Assembly (NCBI GenBank): GCA_016756855.1
Contig: JAESPD010000007.1
Location: 39,157-103,156 of the forward strand
Length of the DNA: 64,000 bases
Direction: 5' to 3'
DNA from: a gamma proteobacterium endosymbiont of Lamellibrachia anaximandri
GTDB taxonomy: Bacteria; Pseudomonadota; Gammaproteobacteria; Chromatiales; Chromatiaceae
Of the stretch, positions 16,455-26,510 are shown piece by piece; within the stretch, counting starts at the first letter, position 1, and each line of letters starts with the position of its first letter. The position numbers and the translations under genes were made by a program. Under the pieces are notes generated by a model. The model saw only the letters and a program-made list of their open reading frames with translations, did not search any database and had not been told where the DNA came from.

Positions 16455-16724
16455 ATGATCCTTAAAGAAGTTACCATTATCAACAAGCTGGGCCTGCACG
16501 CCAGGGCAGCCGCCAAACTGGTAAAATGCGCCAGCCGCTACGGCAGCGAGGTCCATCTAAAACGTAAAGGTCAGCAGGTCAATGGTAAAAGCATCATGGG
16601 CGTCATGATGCTGGCGGCGAGTCAGGGCTCTACACTGAGCCTCGCCATCTCAGGAGAGGATGAGAACGAAGCACTTGATGCCATAGAGGCGCTGATAAAC
16701 AACCGTTTTGGAGAGGAGGAGTGA
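16455..16724 (+). CDS. ptsO: HPr phosphocarrier protein (PtsO/Npr type)
   Basis: 89 residues. Both regulatory sites are present: His15 in NKLGLHARAA (phosphorylated by Enzyme I) and Ser46 in VNGKSIMGVMML (target of HPr kinase). It passes phosphate to PtsN and the EIIA-Man protein. Its stop overlaps the GTG start of the next gene by four bases. Confidence 0.95.
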   Translation: MILKEVTIINKLGLHARAAAKLVKCASRYGSEVHLKRKGQQVNGKSIMGVMMLAASQGSTLSLAISGEDENEALDAIEALINNRFGEEE

Positions 16725-18451
16725 CCCTCTCCTGCCACGGGATCGGCATCGCTGCCTCTCGGGAGGTGGCCATCGGCCAGGCATTCCTGCTGCAACAAAG
16801 CTTTCTGGAGGTCGTTCCCCGCACTATCCCCGCAGCCGAGGTCGAAAGGGAGACAGCCCGCTTCAATCAAGCCCTGGCGCATGCCAAAAAGGAGCTTCAG
16901 CGCGTCCATCAACACATTCCGTCCGACACGGCCCAGGACATAAGCTCCTTCATCGAAACACACCTCCTGATGATGGAGGATTCGGCAATCAGCAAGGCAC
17001 CGATCGTACTGATCCGGCAACAATACTTTGCCGCCGAGTGGGCGCTACAGGTACGCCGGGACGAACTGGTGCGGGTCTTCGATGAGATGGATGACCCCTA
17101 CCTGCGTACTCGCAAGGATGATGTGGACCATGTCGTGGGGCAGATTCAGCGCGCCCTGCAGGGCGCCGACCATCCAGACAGGCAAAGCCTGCGGGGGCGA
17201 ATCGTCGTCGCCCGGGATCTTACGCCATCCGACATCATCATGCTGAAACACCAAGGCATCGCTGCATTCGTCACCGAATACGGCGGGCCACTCTCTCATA
17301 CAGCCATTCTGGCCCGCAGCCTCGGTATTCCCGCCATACTGGGCATACGCCACGCCAGTCAACTGCTTCAACAGGATGAGATGCTGGTGGTGGACGGTAG
17401 CCAGGGCATTGTCTTGGCCGATCCAACCGGCCCCATTCTGCAACACTTCCATCAACGCATCAGCCAGCGGGAAGCGCGTGAAGCAGAGTTACGGCGCGGC
17501 ATCGATCTTCCGGCGGTCACCCGCGACGGCACACAGATCAGTCTGCTGGCAAATATTGAACTGCCTGACGACATCAATACCACGCTTGAAAATCGGGCCG
17601 ATGGGGTCGGGCTTTTCCGTACAGAATTTCTCTACATGAACCGCCGCGCTCCACCGGAAGAGGAGGAGCAGTTCACTGCTTATCTCGCCGCAGTGAGAGG
17701 ACTTCAGGGCAGACTTCTCACTATTCGCACCCTCGATCTGGGAGCAGACAAGACCCTGGAAGGCAACGGCGTCAGTTACCTGCCCGCAGCAAACCCGGCC
17801 CTGGGTCTGCGCGCGATCAGACTCTGCCTGAAAGAGCCGGGACTCTTCCTGCCCCAACTGCGAGCCATCCTGCGGGCTTCCGCCGAAGGACCCGTGCGCC
17901 TCATGATCCCCATGCTCTCAAGTATTGCGGAAGTAAATGAAGTTCTGCAAATCATCGAACAGACTAAAAATACGCTGCAAAAGGAGGGAGTGGCCTTCGA
18001 CCCGAAGATACCGATCGGCGGCATGATCGAAATACCGGCCGCAGCCATCTCCGCCCAGGCATTCGCCCGCAAACTGGACTTCCTCTCTATCGGCACCAAC
18101 GATCTGATCCAGTACACACTTGCCGTCGACCGCATGGACGAGGAGGTCAACTTCCTGTTCGACCCACTACACCCTGCTGTGCTGCACCTGATTGCCCTCA
18201 CCATCAGCGCCGCCAAGCAAAACAATATCCCGGTCAGCATGTGCGGCGAAATGGCTGGCGACCCGCTGTTTACCCGGCTGTTGCTGGGCATGGGATTGAC
18301 TGAACTCAGCATGCAGCCGGGCGCCCTGCTGGAGAGCCGCGAGGTGGTGCGCAACAGTCATCTGCCGGAACTCTCAAAGCGCGCCGCCGACTTCATGGAG
18401 CGCCTGGATCACGAGGCACCACTGGCACTATTCGAAGAACTGTTTAGTTAG
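16721..18451 (+). CDS. ptsI: phosphoenolpyruvate-protein phosphotransferase (Enzyme I)
   Basis: 576 residues from GTG 16721, overlapping ptsO. The PEP-utilising swivel domain carries the active histidine in GGPLSHTAILARS (His193). The C-terminal barrel has LFRTEFLYMNR, the LSIGTNDLIQYTLAVDR motif and the catalytic cysteine in VSMCGEMAGD (Cys508). It has no GAF domain, so it is standard Enzyme I rather than PtsP. It starts the phosphate chain that ends here at PtsN and EIIA-Man. Confidence 0.96.
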   Translation: MTLSCHGIGIAASREVAIGQAFLLQQSFLEVVPRTIPAAEVERETARFNQALAHAKKELQRVHQHIPSDTAQDISSFIETHLLMMEDSAISKAPIVLIRQQYFAAEWALQVRRDELVRVFDEMDDPYLRTRKDDVDHVVGQIQRALQGADHPDRQSLRGRIVVARDLTPSDIIMLKHQGIAAFVTEYGGPLSHTAILARSLGIPAILGIRHASQLLQQDEMLVVDGSQGIVLADPTGPILQHFHQRISQREAREAELRRGIDLPAVTRDGTQISLLANIELPDDINTTLENRADGVGLFRTEFLYMNRRAPPEEEEQFTAYLAAVRGLQGRLLTIRTLDLGADKTLEGNGVSYLPAANPALGLRAIRLCLKEPGLFLPQLRAILRASAEGPVRLMIPMLSSIAEVNEVLQIIEQTKNTLQKEGVAFDPKIPIGGMIEIPAAAISAQAFARKLDFLSIGTNDLIQYTLAVDRMDEEVNFLFDPLHPAVLHLIALTISAAKQNNIPVSMCGEMAGDPLFTRLLLGMGLTELSMQPGALLESREVVRNSHLPELSKRAADFMERLDHEAPLALFEELFS

Positions 18452-18528
18452 CGCCTCAAGTTTCGGCGTTCGTGGTGGTGGTCGGCATGGGCATGGTTTC
18501 TCGAAATGTGACGAGCGTAGAACGCAGG

Positions 18529-18543
18529 GTGCGCCACGCGCAC
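18529..18543. repeat. short hairpin (GTGCGC stem)
   Basis: GTGCGC / GCGCAC around a three-base loop between the converging ptsI and pmbA genes. Resembles the hairpin at 59697-59715 in wording (gcgtag..cagggtgcgc against cgtagggtgcgc). No T run, so not a typical terminator. Confidence 0.4.
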
Positions 18544-18555
18544 TATGATTGATTG

Positions 18556-19890
18556 CTACTGCCCCGCAATCATCATGCGGTCGATCAGCCAGGAACCGGT
18601 CTGTACGCTGGTACGGGTCTCCACATCACAACCAATATCCTGGAGTCCCAGCATCATCTCCTTCATGTTGCCGGCAATGGTGATCTCCTCCACCGGATAC
18701 TGGATCTCTCCATCCTCCACCCAAAAACCGGCGGCGCCACGGGAGTAGTCACCGGTTACCGTGTTGACGCCCTGCCCCATCAGCTCGGTCACCAGCAAAC
18801 CCCGGCCCATACTTTTCAGCAGTCCCTGACGATCCAGGCTCCCACAGGTAGTGCGCAGATTGTGTACACCGCCGGCATTGCCGGTGGTCTGCATGCCCAT
18901 CTTGCGGGCGGCGTAACTATCCAGCAGATAACTGCACAGGATACCGTCGCTGACAAAATCCTGCTCACGGGTCGCCACACCTTCGCTGTCGAAGGCGGCA
19001 CTGCCCAGGCCGCGGGGCAGATAAGGCATCTCGTGAATTCTGACGAATTCCGGAAAGACTCGCTGATCCAGATGGTCCAGCAGAAAGCTGGCCTTGCGAT
19101 AGAGCGCCGACCCACGGATCGCGCCAAGGAAACTGCGCAGCAATCCAACAGCCACATCGGCCTGGAACAGTACCGGCGCCTCACCGGTGGCGATCCGACG
19201 CGCACCCAGACGGGCGACCGTCCGCTCTGCCGCCATCCGGCCCACTGCCTCCGGTGTTTCCAGATCCTCATGACGGCGCGACTGGCTGTACCAGTAGTCC
19301 CGCTGCATGCTGTCGCCATCCTGCCCCGCCACTGCACAGCTCATGCTGTGGCGGGAGGAGGGGTAGCTGCTGATGAAGCCGTGGCTGTTACCGTAGACAT
19401 GCAGCCCGGCATGGCTGTCGATGCTGGCGCCCTCGGAATTGACGATGCGCGAATCCTGATCACGCGCCGCCGCTTCACAGGTCTGAGCCAGTTCGATGGC
19501 CTCATCGACACTCTGTTCCCAGGGGTGATAGAGGTCAAGATCCGGCTGGTCAGTCGCCATAAGATCCGCGTCCGCCAGACCAGAGCAATCATCTTCAGAT
19601 GTATAGCGGGCGAAATTGCAGGCCGCCCGCACCGTCTCCCGCACCGCCTCCGGGCTCAGGTCTGAGGTGTTGGCTGAACCCTTGCGCTGCCCAAAATAGA
19701 CCGTCACGCCAAGACCACTGTCCCGGGTGTGCTCGATGGTTTCCGGCTCACCCATACGCACGTTCAGGGAGAGTCCGGCGTCACTGCTCACCCCAGCCTC
19801 TGCCGCGCTGGCGCCCTGAGCTTTCGCCTCCTGCAGTATGTCAGCAACCAGCTGCTGCAGCCGCGCCTGGCGCTCTTTTATATCGTTCAT
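18556..19890 (-). CDS. pmbA: metalloprotease subunit PmbA/TldE
   Basis: 444 residues. Non-catalytic partner of TldD in the hetero-dimeric peptidase that trims peptides such as microcin and modified-peptide precursors; it lacks the HExxxH motif, as expected of TldE. Typical segments are GLGVTVYFGQRKGSANTSDLS, SYLLDSYAARKMG, TTGNAGGVHNL and RGAAGFWVEDGEIQYPVEEITIAGNM. It lies about 180 bases downstream of tldD on the same strand; hairpin repeats fill the gap. Confidence 0.95.
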   Translation of the reverse strand: MNDIKERQARLQQLVADILQEAKAQGASAAEAGVSSDAGLSLNVRMGEPETIEHTRDSGLGVTVYFGQRKGSANTSDLSPEAVRETVRAACNFARYTSEDDCSGLADADLMATDQPDLDLYHPWEQSVDEAIELAQTCEAAARDQDSRIVNSEGASIDSHAGLHVYGNSHGFISSYPSSRHSMSCAVAGQDGDSMQRDYWYSQSRRHEDLETPEAVGRMAAERTVARLGARRIATGEAPVLFQADVAVGLLRSFLGAIRGSALYRKASFLLDHLDQRVFPEFVRIHEMPYLPRGLGSAAFDSEGVATREQDFVSDGILCSYLLDSYAARKMGMQTTGNAGGVHNLRTTCGSLDRQGLLKSMGRGLLVTELMGQGVNTVTGDYSRGAAGFWVEDGEIQYPVEEITIAGNMKEMMLGLQDIGCDVETRTSVQTGSWLIDRMMIAGQ

Positions 19891-19936
19891 AATCTCTCTG
19901 TATCTATTCAGCGCATGGTGAACACTGAGGTAACGT

Positions 19937-20058
19937 GTAGGATGCGGTGAGTAAAACGAACCGCATCAATCGCGACAGATGCGCATCGCTACGCTCAGCA
20001 CATCCTACGATTCCAAGGCAATAAAGGTAGGCCGGTTCAAGCGTAGCGGAACCGGCAA
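19937..20058. repeat. GTAGGATGCGG...CATCCTAC hairpin plus single REP arm
   Basis: 19937-20008 starts gtaggatgcggtgag and ends cagcacatcctac, with complementary ends and internal cgcatc/gatgcg pairs. It is followed at 20027-20058 by a single arm of the GTAGGCCGGTTC element. Both lie between tldD and pmbA. Confidence 0.7.
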
Positions 20059-20069
20059 TTCCACTGAGG

Positions 20070-21527
20070 TCAGGGCAAATTGCTCAGGCCCCCGGTGCCG
20101 CCGACGGTCAGTTCATCGATACGCAGGGTCGGTTGCCCAACGCCTACCGGCACGCTCTGCCCCTCCTTGCCGCAGACGCCGACACCCTGGTCAAGCGCCA
20201 AGTCGTTGCCCACCATGCTGATCTGCAGCATGGCTTCAGGGCCGTTGCCGATCAGGGTCGCACCCTTTACCGGCGTAGTGACCTTGCCGTTCTCGATCAG
20301 GTAGGCCTCGCTGGCGGAGAAGACAAAACGACCGGAGGTAATATCCACCTGACCACCACCAAAATTGACGGCATATAGCCCCTTGTCCACTGAGGCGATG
20401 ATCTCCTGCGGGTCGTAGCTGCCGGGCAGCATGTAGGTGTTGGTCATACGCGGCAGCGGCAGGTGGGCATAGGATTCACGCCGCCCGTTGCCGGTGGACT
20501 CGACGCCCATCAAACGAGCATTGTGTTTGTCCTGCAGATACCCCTTGAGCACGCCATCCTCTATCAGCACCGTGTTCTGGCTCTCGGTCCCCTCATCATC
20601 CACGCTGAGTGAGCCGCGGCGGCCCGGCAGGGTTCCATCATCAACCACCGTGCAGCAGGATGACGCCACCTTCTCGCCGATACGTCCGCTAAAAGCAGAG
20701 GTGCCCTTGCGATTAAAGTCCCCTTCGAGTCCATGTCCAACCGCCTCATGCAGCAGGACACCGGGCCAGCCGGGGCCCAGCACCACCGGCATGGTGCCTG
20801 CCGGTGCATCTACAGCCTCCAGATTGACCAGTGCCTGACGCACCGCCTCACGGGCAAAACCCAGCGCCCGCTCCTCATCGAGCAGAAACTGAAAGCTGTC
20901 TCTGGCACCGCCTCCGCTGCTGCCTTGTTCCCGCCGCTCACCCTGTTCGACGATGACATGGACGTTCAGCCTCACCAGTGGCCGCACGTCCGCACTAAGC
21001 GTGCCGTCCGTTGCCGCGACCATCATTACATCGTGAGCGCCCACCAGACTGACGATAACCTGCTTCACGCGGCTGTCCTGTTTGCGCGCCTCCGCATCCA
21101 CCCGCCGCAGCAGTTCCACCTTTTCCGCTTCAGTAAGACTGATCAATGGGTTGATCGGCTGGTAGAGTTGGCGAACCGGTGTCAGTCTAGCCACTTTCAC
21201 CGTTCCGTCGCCACCACTGCGAGTGATGGCGCGGGCTGCACGGGCAGCATCGATCAGGGGGGCGAGATGTAACTCATCCGAATAGGCAAATCCGGTCTTC
21301 TCCCCGCTGATGGCGCGAATTCCGGCACCCTGCTCAATGCTGTGTGAGCCCTCCTTGATGATGCCGTCTTCCAGCATCCAGGACTCCAGACGACTGGACT
21401 GGAAATAGATATCAGCGGCGTCGATGCCACCTCCCACGAGCTCTCCCAGCATTCGGTCCAGATCGGACTCTCCCAAACCGGTTGGAGTCAGCAGGGTTTC
21501 ATGGGCAATTTGTATCAGATCGGACAT
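20070..21527 (-). CDS. tldD: metalloprotease TldD
   Basis: 485 residues. The zinc-binding [11 protein letters not shown] motif is at 260-270, with a conserved distal cysteine in [10 protein letters not shown]. Forms the catalytic half of the TldD/TldE peptidase. Family signatures [22 protein letters not shown] and [29 protein letters not shown] are intact. Lies between a nitrilase-family gene and pmbA. Confidence 0.96.
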   Translation of the reverse strand: MSDLIQIAHETLLTPTGLGESDLDRMLGELVGGGIDAADIYFQSSRLESWMLEDGIIKEGSHSIEQGAGIRAISGEKTGFAYSDELHLAPLIDAARAARAITRSGGDGTVKVARLTPVRQLYQPINPLISLTEAEKVELLRRVDAEARKQDSRVKQVIVSLVGAHDVMMVAATDGTLSADVRPLVRLNVHVIVEQGERREQGSSGGGARDSFQFLLDEERALGFAREAVRQALVNLEAVDAPAGTMPVVLGPGWPGVLLHEAVGHGLEGDFNRKGTSAFSGRIGEKVASSCCTVVDDGTLPGRRGSLSVDDEGTESQNTVLIEDGVLKGYLQDKHNARLMGVESTGNGRRESYAHLPLPRMTNTYMLPGSYDPQEIIASVDKGLYAVNFGGGQVDITSGRFVFSASEAYLIENGKVTTPVKGATLIGNGPEAMLQISMVGNDLALDQGVGVCGKEGQSVPVGVGQPTLRIDELTVGGTGGLSNLP

Positions 21528-21654
21528 AGCGACTCAGCCAATCCCGAAAGGCTCGGGACTGGTAATTAAACGTTAGTGATTAGGGCATCTCTGAAGCGTT
21601 GTCATTTTGCGCACAGCGAAATGACGGTCAGAGTTTCTTTGAGCAACAGCACTA

Positions 21655-22485
21655 TCAATCGAGTTTTACCCGACGATGGTCGATGGTTGGAAAGGTGCGG
21701 CGAATGGTTCGTTGGTACTCCCGATCCAACTCGCAGCTGACAAACCCGGTTCCCCTGGGCACCTGTGCCAGGACACTTCCCCAAGGGTCGACGATCATGC
21801 TGTGGCCGTGGGTTTCGCGTCCATTGACGTGATAGCCACCCTGCGCTGCCGCCACCACAAAGGCCAGATTTTCAATAGCGCGAGCGCGTACCAGCGTCTC
21901 CCAGTGCGCCTTGCCGGTAATTGCGGTGAATGCAGAGGGCACCACAAAGACCTCCGCACCCATGTCGAGCATCTTGCGGAATAGTTCGGGAAAACGCAGA
22001 TCATAGCAAACCGCTACACCGAGACGCCCGAAAGGGCTATCGATCACCACCGCCTGCTCACCCGGCTCAATGGTATTGGACTCAACGTAGCGCTCATCCG
22101 CTTCCACCAGATGTACATCGAACAGATGAATCTTGTCGTAACGGGCCGCCTGTTCACCCTGATCATCATAGACCAGTGCAGCCGACTTCACCTTCGCGCC
22201 ATCAACCGCCCGCATGGGGATAGTGCCCCCAACGATCCAGACACCATAGCGACGCGATAACTGGGCAATAAAGTTCTGCAGGGGGCCGTCGCCCTCATCT
22301 TCACACAGCGTACCCATATCCCGGTCGTGCTCGCCCATGAAGGCGAAATTCTCCGGTAGCACGACCAATTCTGCGCCACTTTCGGCCGCCTCGCTGATAT
22401 GCCGCTCCGCCTCCAGCAGATTGGCACTGACGTTAGGACTGGTTGCCATCTGGATGGCCGCGACTTTTGTCTTCTCTTCCGACAT
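21655..22485 (-). CDS. carbon-nitrogen hydrolase (nitrilase superfamily, Nit1/Nit2-like)
   Basis: 276 residues with the catalytic triad Glu45 (VLPENFAF), Lys118 (RYDKIHLFDV) and Cys160 (VAVCYDLRFPE). The RYDKIHLFDVHL and CYDLRFPELFR wording places it in the Nit1/Nit2 group, whose members include deaminated-glutathione amidase and omega-amidase, a metabolite-repair role. It sits between yhdP and tldD. The exact amide substrate is not readable. Confidence 0.92.
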   Translation of the reverse strand: MSEEKTKVAAIQMATSPNVSANLLEAERHISEAAESGAELVVLPENFAFMGEHDRDMGTLCEDEGDGPLQNFIAQLSRRYGVWIVGGTIPMRAVDGAKVKSAALVYDDQGEQAARYDKIHLFDVHLVEADERYVESNTIEPGEQAVVIDSPFGRLGVAVCYDLRFPELFRKMLDMGAEVFVVPSAFTAITGKAHWETLVRARAIENLAFVVAAAQGGYHVNGRETHGHSMIVDPWGSVLAQVPRGTGFVSCELDREYQRTIRRTFPTIDHRRVKLD

Positions 22486-22597
22486 CTTTTCCCTTTAGCT
22501 GCAAACGAGCAGCACACCTGTCTACCCTTGAAAAAAGAGGTGAAGAATAGCATCAATAACAGTAATTGAGCTAGGGGTCTACGGCCCAGACCCCTGG

Positions 22598-25500
22598 CTA
22601 CTGCTCGAACAGCTCCAAGCCCTCTTTTGGCGCGACACCCTCTTCCCCTGTTCCAGCCGCAGCTGATTTGCGTGGAATCCGCTGCATCGTGGGATTGTCC
22701 CAACCGCCCGATACCTTGTACTCGACCTGGGCTATACGATCCACTTCACTGCCAAACAGTTGCCGCGCAAACACTAACGCCACCCCGACAGTTGGGTTGA
22801 TCGCCAGTGCGCCCACCAGCGGCAGACTGGCAGAGAGCTTGGGAATCACTTTTACCGTCTGCTCGTAGTCCTGAGCCCTGAGGCCTGTGCGTCCGTGCAT
22901 CTCGATTGTTGCCTCCGGTCCCTTTAGCATGAAATTATCGGTATAGGCGTTGCCATCCCGCAGATTGAAGGTACCGGTGATACTGCCAAAATAGAGTCCT
23001 TTGCTGAAGACGCCGCTAAAATCCGACGAGAGACGTTTGCTCAGCGTATTGAGGCTGAAGAGAGAGATTACCTTTCCGACACCGAGCCCCACGTCCGGCA
23101 CCGCTCCCTCCCCAATCTTCAGGGAGAGAAAACCGTTCAACCGGTCCAAAGAGAAATTCATGGGACTCTCCGGCCAGTTCAGATCGATCTCCGCATCCAC
23201 AGCAGCCTTCTGCACGGCGGTTTTGAACCCAAGATCACGCAATACCTCCCCCAGACTCTTCAGATGGCCCCGCAGCTCTAGCGCCGTACTGTCCTCGGAC
23301 CCTATACGATACCAGTAGCCACTGCCTTCGAGACTGAGCGCATCACCGTTCAGGGAGAACTGACTGATCCTGACGCCGCGAGGCACATGATCCCAACGCA
23401 ATTGCGCTCTTCCCAAGGATTGGCCATTGATCTCCAACGACTCGATGGAGAGTTCCAGAGGCGGCAGATTGCGGGGATCGATCTCCAATCCTTTTCCGGT
23501 GGCTGTCGCCGCAGAGTGGGTGGCCTCCATCTCCAGCACCATGCGATCGAACGCCCCACGCAGCGGCAGATTCTTCCCCGCTTGCGGGATCAAGAGCGTG
23601 CCCTTAACCGTGTCGGAATCGAGGCTCAATCGCCAGCCGTCAAAAAGCGGGGTCGCCGTTATCCTGGCATTCGGACAGACATTTCCCGTCAGCTGCATCT
23701 GTTCAACCGTGAGGTCCAGTGACTTGAGCAGAGGGTCCTCACCCGCTGCCCCAGATCCCAAACCCTCCGCCCAACGCATCCAGGCATCCGCATCCAGTGC
23801 ATCCAACGCGCCACGCAGCCTGAAGCCCTCGTATTTGGGAAGTGCAAGTGCGCCCCCACCAAACAGAAGATCACCCCGTTCAAAACCCTGGCTCGATTGC
23901 TGCAACAATGCGCTGAACAGCCCGGCATAGGCCAGATGCACCGCTTGCCGGTCGTCCTGCAGAAAATCGATCGTCAACTCGAAGTCGCGGGCGGCATCGG
24001 CAGTTTTTCCCAGCGGGGAGGGAAGCGGAATCGACACACCCCGCAGATCCGATGTCACCTGCAGTCGAAGCGGCACCTCTGCCCCCCCATCATGGGCGAC
24101 ATCGAGTTGCATGGTGCCTTCGACCTTGCCGGCAAGCCCGCCCAATCCCTGACCGGGATAGCGGCGATCCAGGTCGGCAACAGAGATCGCACCGACCGTT
24201 GTGATCGATGTCCATGTTGCTTCGTCCTGCTCACGGGTCGCCAGTGCAATCTGTACCGGCTCTCCCAACAAGGTTGCCGTAAGTGCTTCGGCCCGGATAC
24301 TCCGATGATCAAAATCCAGGCGTCCCTGCAACCCTTCGAGGATGACATCCCAGGAGGCAATCTTCAGCCCGGCATCCCGCCAAACCACGCTGCCATCGAG
24401 GCGGAAGGGATCTTTGTCCGCTAGCGGCACATTGAAATCGATCACAACGTCACTCTCGCCATGCCCCTCCATGAGCGAAACAAAGCGGCCAAACTGCGCC
24501 CGCAACGGCGTCTCGCCGAGGATACGCAGCGCATCGCTGAAATCTCCGCGCATCTCTCCTTTGATCTCCACCGGGGAGGCGCCGGAGAGATTGCGGATCT
24601 TTGCCTGCGCACGTTTGACTCGGCTCTCCAGCAACAGGCCGTCGAATACAGTGATATCCAGGCTGTTGTTGATAAAATGAACCTCCGCCACGCCCTCCTC
24701 TATCCGGGGCCAGTCCGGCATATAGTCCAGCACCATATCCTCGACACCGAACACCACCTCGAAGCGCCCGCCCTGCTGCTCGAAGGGGAATTGTTCCAAG
24801 GGTCCGTAGAGGAGAAATGAACCGGCTGTTACATGCCCGGAGACCAGCGACATATCGAGCCAGTCCACCAGGGGAGCCGGCATCACGCCAACGGGAAGGT
24901 AGCGGCTCTTGTGGGCGCCGTCCCCCTCCCAGAAATCGGTCTGGATATCGGTGACTGGCGTTGAACCATCCACCGGCACGCGGAGATCCAGACGGCTCAG
25001 GGTACTTACATGGGAGTTTGAGACGTACAAGTCTTGTGTGCTCAACCGCACCTCCTGACCTGGCATCCACCACCAGTCGAAATATCCTTGAAGGTGGTCG
25101 GCGCTCAAAGGCTCACGAAACAGCTTGGGAAATTCAGTGGTGAATCCATCCGAATCCAGCAATAGCGAACCACCATCCTGGTCGCCATTGAAGTCGATTC
25201 TGAGCCCATCCAGGCCTGGAATCGCCTGCCAGGGGCGATTCTCAAATCGTGTCAGCCGCCCACTGACCCGCCAGCGGGGCTCCGCTTCCGGCAGCAGTTC
25301 CAGCGCCAGTCGAAAATTGGTCAGATGCCCCTTGGGTGCGAGCGTCAAAATCGCCTTTCCCTCATCGCTCTCGGCAAAAGGGGTCAAGGCGAATAACTGA
25401 ACCAGCCTCTGCAACGAAAGGTAATCAGCGCCTACACCCAGCTGAGCCAGACCGCCTGCAGCACTGATCCACTCAACACTGACACGCCCCGGCGGCCAAA

Positions 25501-26479
25501 GCTGATTTTTGTCCAGCAACACCAGTTGATGCAGGTCGAGGCGCCCTCCCCCTTCACGCCACGACCAGTCGAAGCGGGTACTGAGGTTTTCGATGCGCAG
25601 TTCTCTGGCGGTCTCTTCATCCCTGAGTTGCAGATCCTGCAGACTCAGTCCACCCTGCAGTCGCGCCAATCGCCCCTTGCCAAGGTCGACCCAGAGCTCC
25701 AGGTCGAGCGCTCCTGAGTCCAGTTTGGAGGGGCTGGGCAGGCGACTGGACAATAGGTTCTGCAGCGCCAACCCTTCGGCTTTCAGGTAGATCTGTCCAA
25801 ACCAGTCGGGTTGATCCCCGGTCCGTTCCAGCAGATCTGCCTGCAGTCTAAAACGCCCCGAGTCAGTACCATCTATGCTCGCATTCGCGGTTATCTGGTG
25901 ATGGTTTCCGTCATTCTGCAGCGTGACATCCACGTTGAGCAGTCGCAACGGCGGCCCTTTGTCGCCCTCATCCCGCCAATAGATTTCACTATCAACCAAT
26001 CGCAGACGGCTGCGGCGAAGGAAGAGTGAGGCGATGGAGGAGCCTCCCTCCTGGTGCTGGGTCTCAAACCCCTCCAGAGAGACCGTGCCATCCTGGCGGT
26101 GCAGGAGCAGCAGTTGCGTCCCATGCAGCTCTCCCGCCCCCAGCCGCAGGGCGCCATCCCAGAGGCTGTGAAAAATTTCGATATCGACATGTGCCTTGCG
26201 CAGATGAAGTTTGACACCCCCCGTCTCGGGATCATTCAAGGTCACATCGTGCAATACGAGCGCCAGGTGTGCCCCGTGCAGGTCGGCATTCAGGTGCCCG
26301 ATATGGATCGGCATCCCCGCCGTCTCGCTGATAAGCTCCGCGATTGTCTCCCGGTACTCATCCAGGTCCATCATGGGCAGCAGCAGCCGCACCGCAGTTA
26401 GCAACACTGCGATAGTGATGATCGCCCTGTTGGTCAGGCGGTGCAGTCTTGCAGCCAGCGATTTGGTGAGGTGCCACAT
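22598..26479 (-). CDS. yhdP: YhdP family AsmA-like envelope protein
   Basis: 1293 residues, close to the about 1266 of E. coli YhdP. There is one N-terminal membrane helix (about 18-36) and then a long periplasmic region of repeating beta strands (VDLGKGRLARLQGGLSLQDLQL, LDWLDMSLVSGHV and similar), the bridge-type fold of AsmA/TamB relatives, with the C-terminal AsmA-like part (VISLFSLNTLSKRLSSDFSGVFSKGLYF, INPTVGVALVFARQLFG). YhdP takes part in phospholipid movement to the outer membrane. Gene order rng-yhdP-tldD matches E. coli except for the extra nitrilase gene. Confidence 0.94.
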   Translation of the reverse strand: MWHLTKSLAARLHRLTNRAIITIAVLLTAVRLLLPMMDLDEYRETIAELISETAGMPIHIGHLNADLHGAHLALVLHDVTLNDPETGGVKLHLRKAHVDIEIFHSLWDGALRLGAGELHGTQLLLLHRQDGTVSLEGFETQHQEGGSSIASLFLRRSRLRLVDSEIYWRDEGDKGPPLRLLNVDVTLQNDGNHHQITANASIDGTDSGRFRLQADLLERTGDQPDWFGQIYLKAEGLALQNLLSSRLPSPSKLDSGALDLELWVDLGKGRLARLQGGLSLQDLQLRDEETARELRIENLSTRFDWSWREGGGRLDLHQLVLLDKNQLWPPGRVSVEWISAAGGLAQLGVGADYLSLQRLVQLFALTPFAESDEGKAILTLAPKGHLTNFRLALELLPEAEPRWRVSGRLTRFENRPWQAIPGLDGLRIDFNGDQDGGSLLLDSDGFTTEFPKLFREPLSADHLQGYFDWWWMPGQEVRLSTQDLYVSNSHVSTLSRLDLRVPVDGSTPVTDIQTDFWEGDGAHKSRYLPVGVMPAPLVDWLDMSLVSGHVTAGSFLLYGPLEQFPFEQQGGRFEVVFGVEDMVLDYMPDWPRIEEGVAEVHFINNSLDITVFDGLLLESRVKRAQAKIRNLSGASPVEIKGEMRGDFSDALRILGETPLRAQFGRFVSLMEGHGESDVVIDFNVPLADKDPFRLDGSVVWRDAGLKIASWDVILEGLQGRLDFDHRSIRAEALTATLLGEPVQIALATREQDEATWTSITTVGAISVADLDRRYPGQGLGGLAGKVEGTMQLDVAHDGGAEVPLRLQVTSDLRGVSIPLPSPLGKTADAARDFELTIDFLQDDRQAVHLAYAGLFSALLQQSSQGFERGDLLFGGGALALPKYEGFRLRGALDALDADAWMRWAEGLGSGAAGEDPLLKSLDLTVEQMQLTGNVCPNARITATPLFDGWRLSLDSDTVKGTLLIPQAGKNLPLRGAFDRMVLEMEATHSAATATGKGLEIDPRNLPPLELSIESLEINGQSLGRAQLRWDHVPRGVRISQFSLNGDALSLEGSGYWYRIGSEDSTALELRGHLKSLGEVLRDLGFKTAVQKAAVDAEIDLNWPESPMNFSLDRLNGFLSLKIGEGAVPDVGLGVGKVISLFSLNTLSKRLSSDFSGVFSKGLYFGSITGTFNLRDGNAYTDNFMLKGPEATIEMHGRTGLRAQDYEQTVKVIPKLSASLPLVGALAINPTVGVALVFARQLFGSEVDRIAQVEYKVSGGWDNPTMQRIPRKSAAAGTGEEGVAPKEGLELFEQ

Positions 26480-26510
26480 AAAAAATAGTGCTTCGCGTTG
26501 TGCTTCGGCG

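Noticed and set aside
16721..18451. PtsP (nitrogen-type Enzyme I)
   Set aside because: No N-terminal GAF domain; 576 residues fits ordinary Enzyme I.
18553..19665. 370-codon plus-strand frame opposite pmbA
   Set aside because: Shadow of pmbA, which has full-length family similarity on the minus strand.
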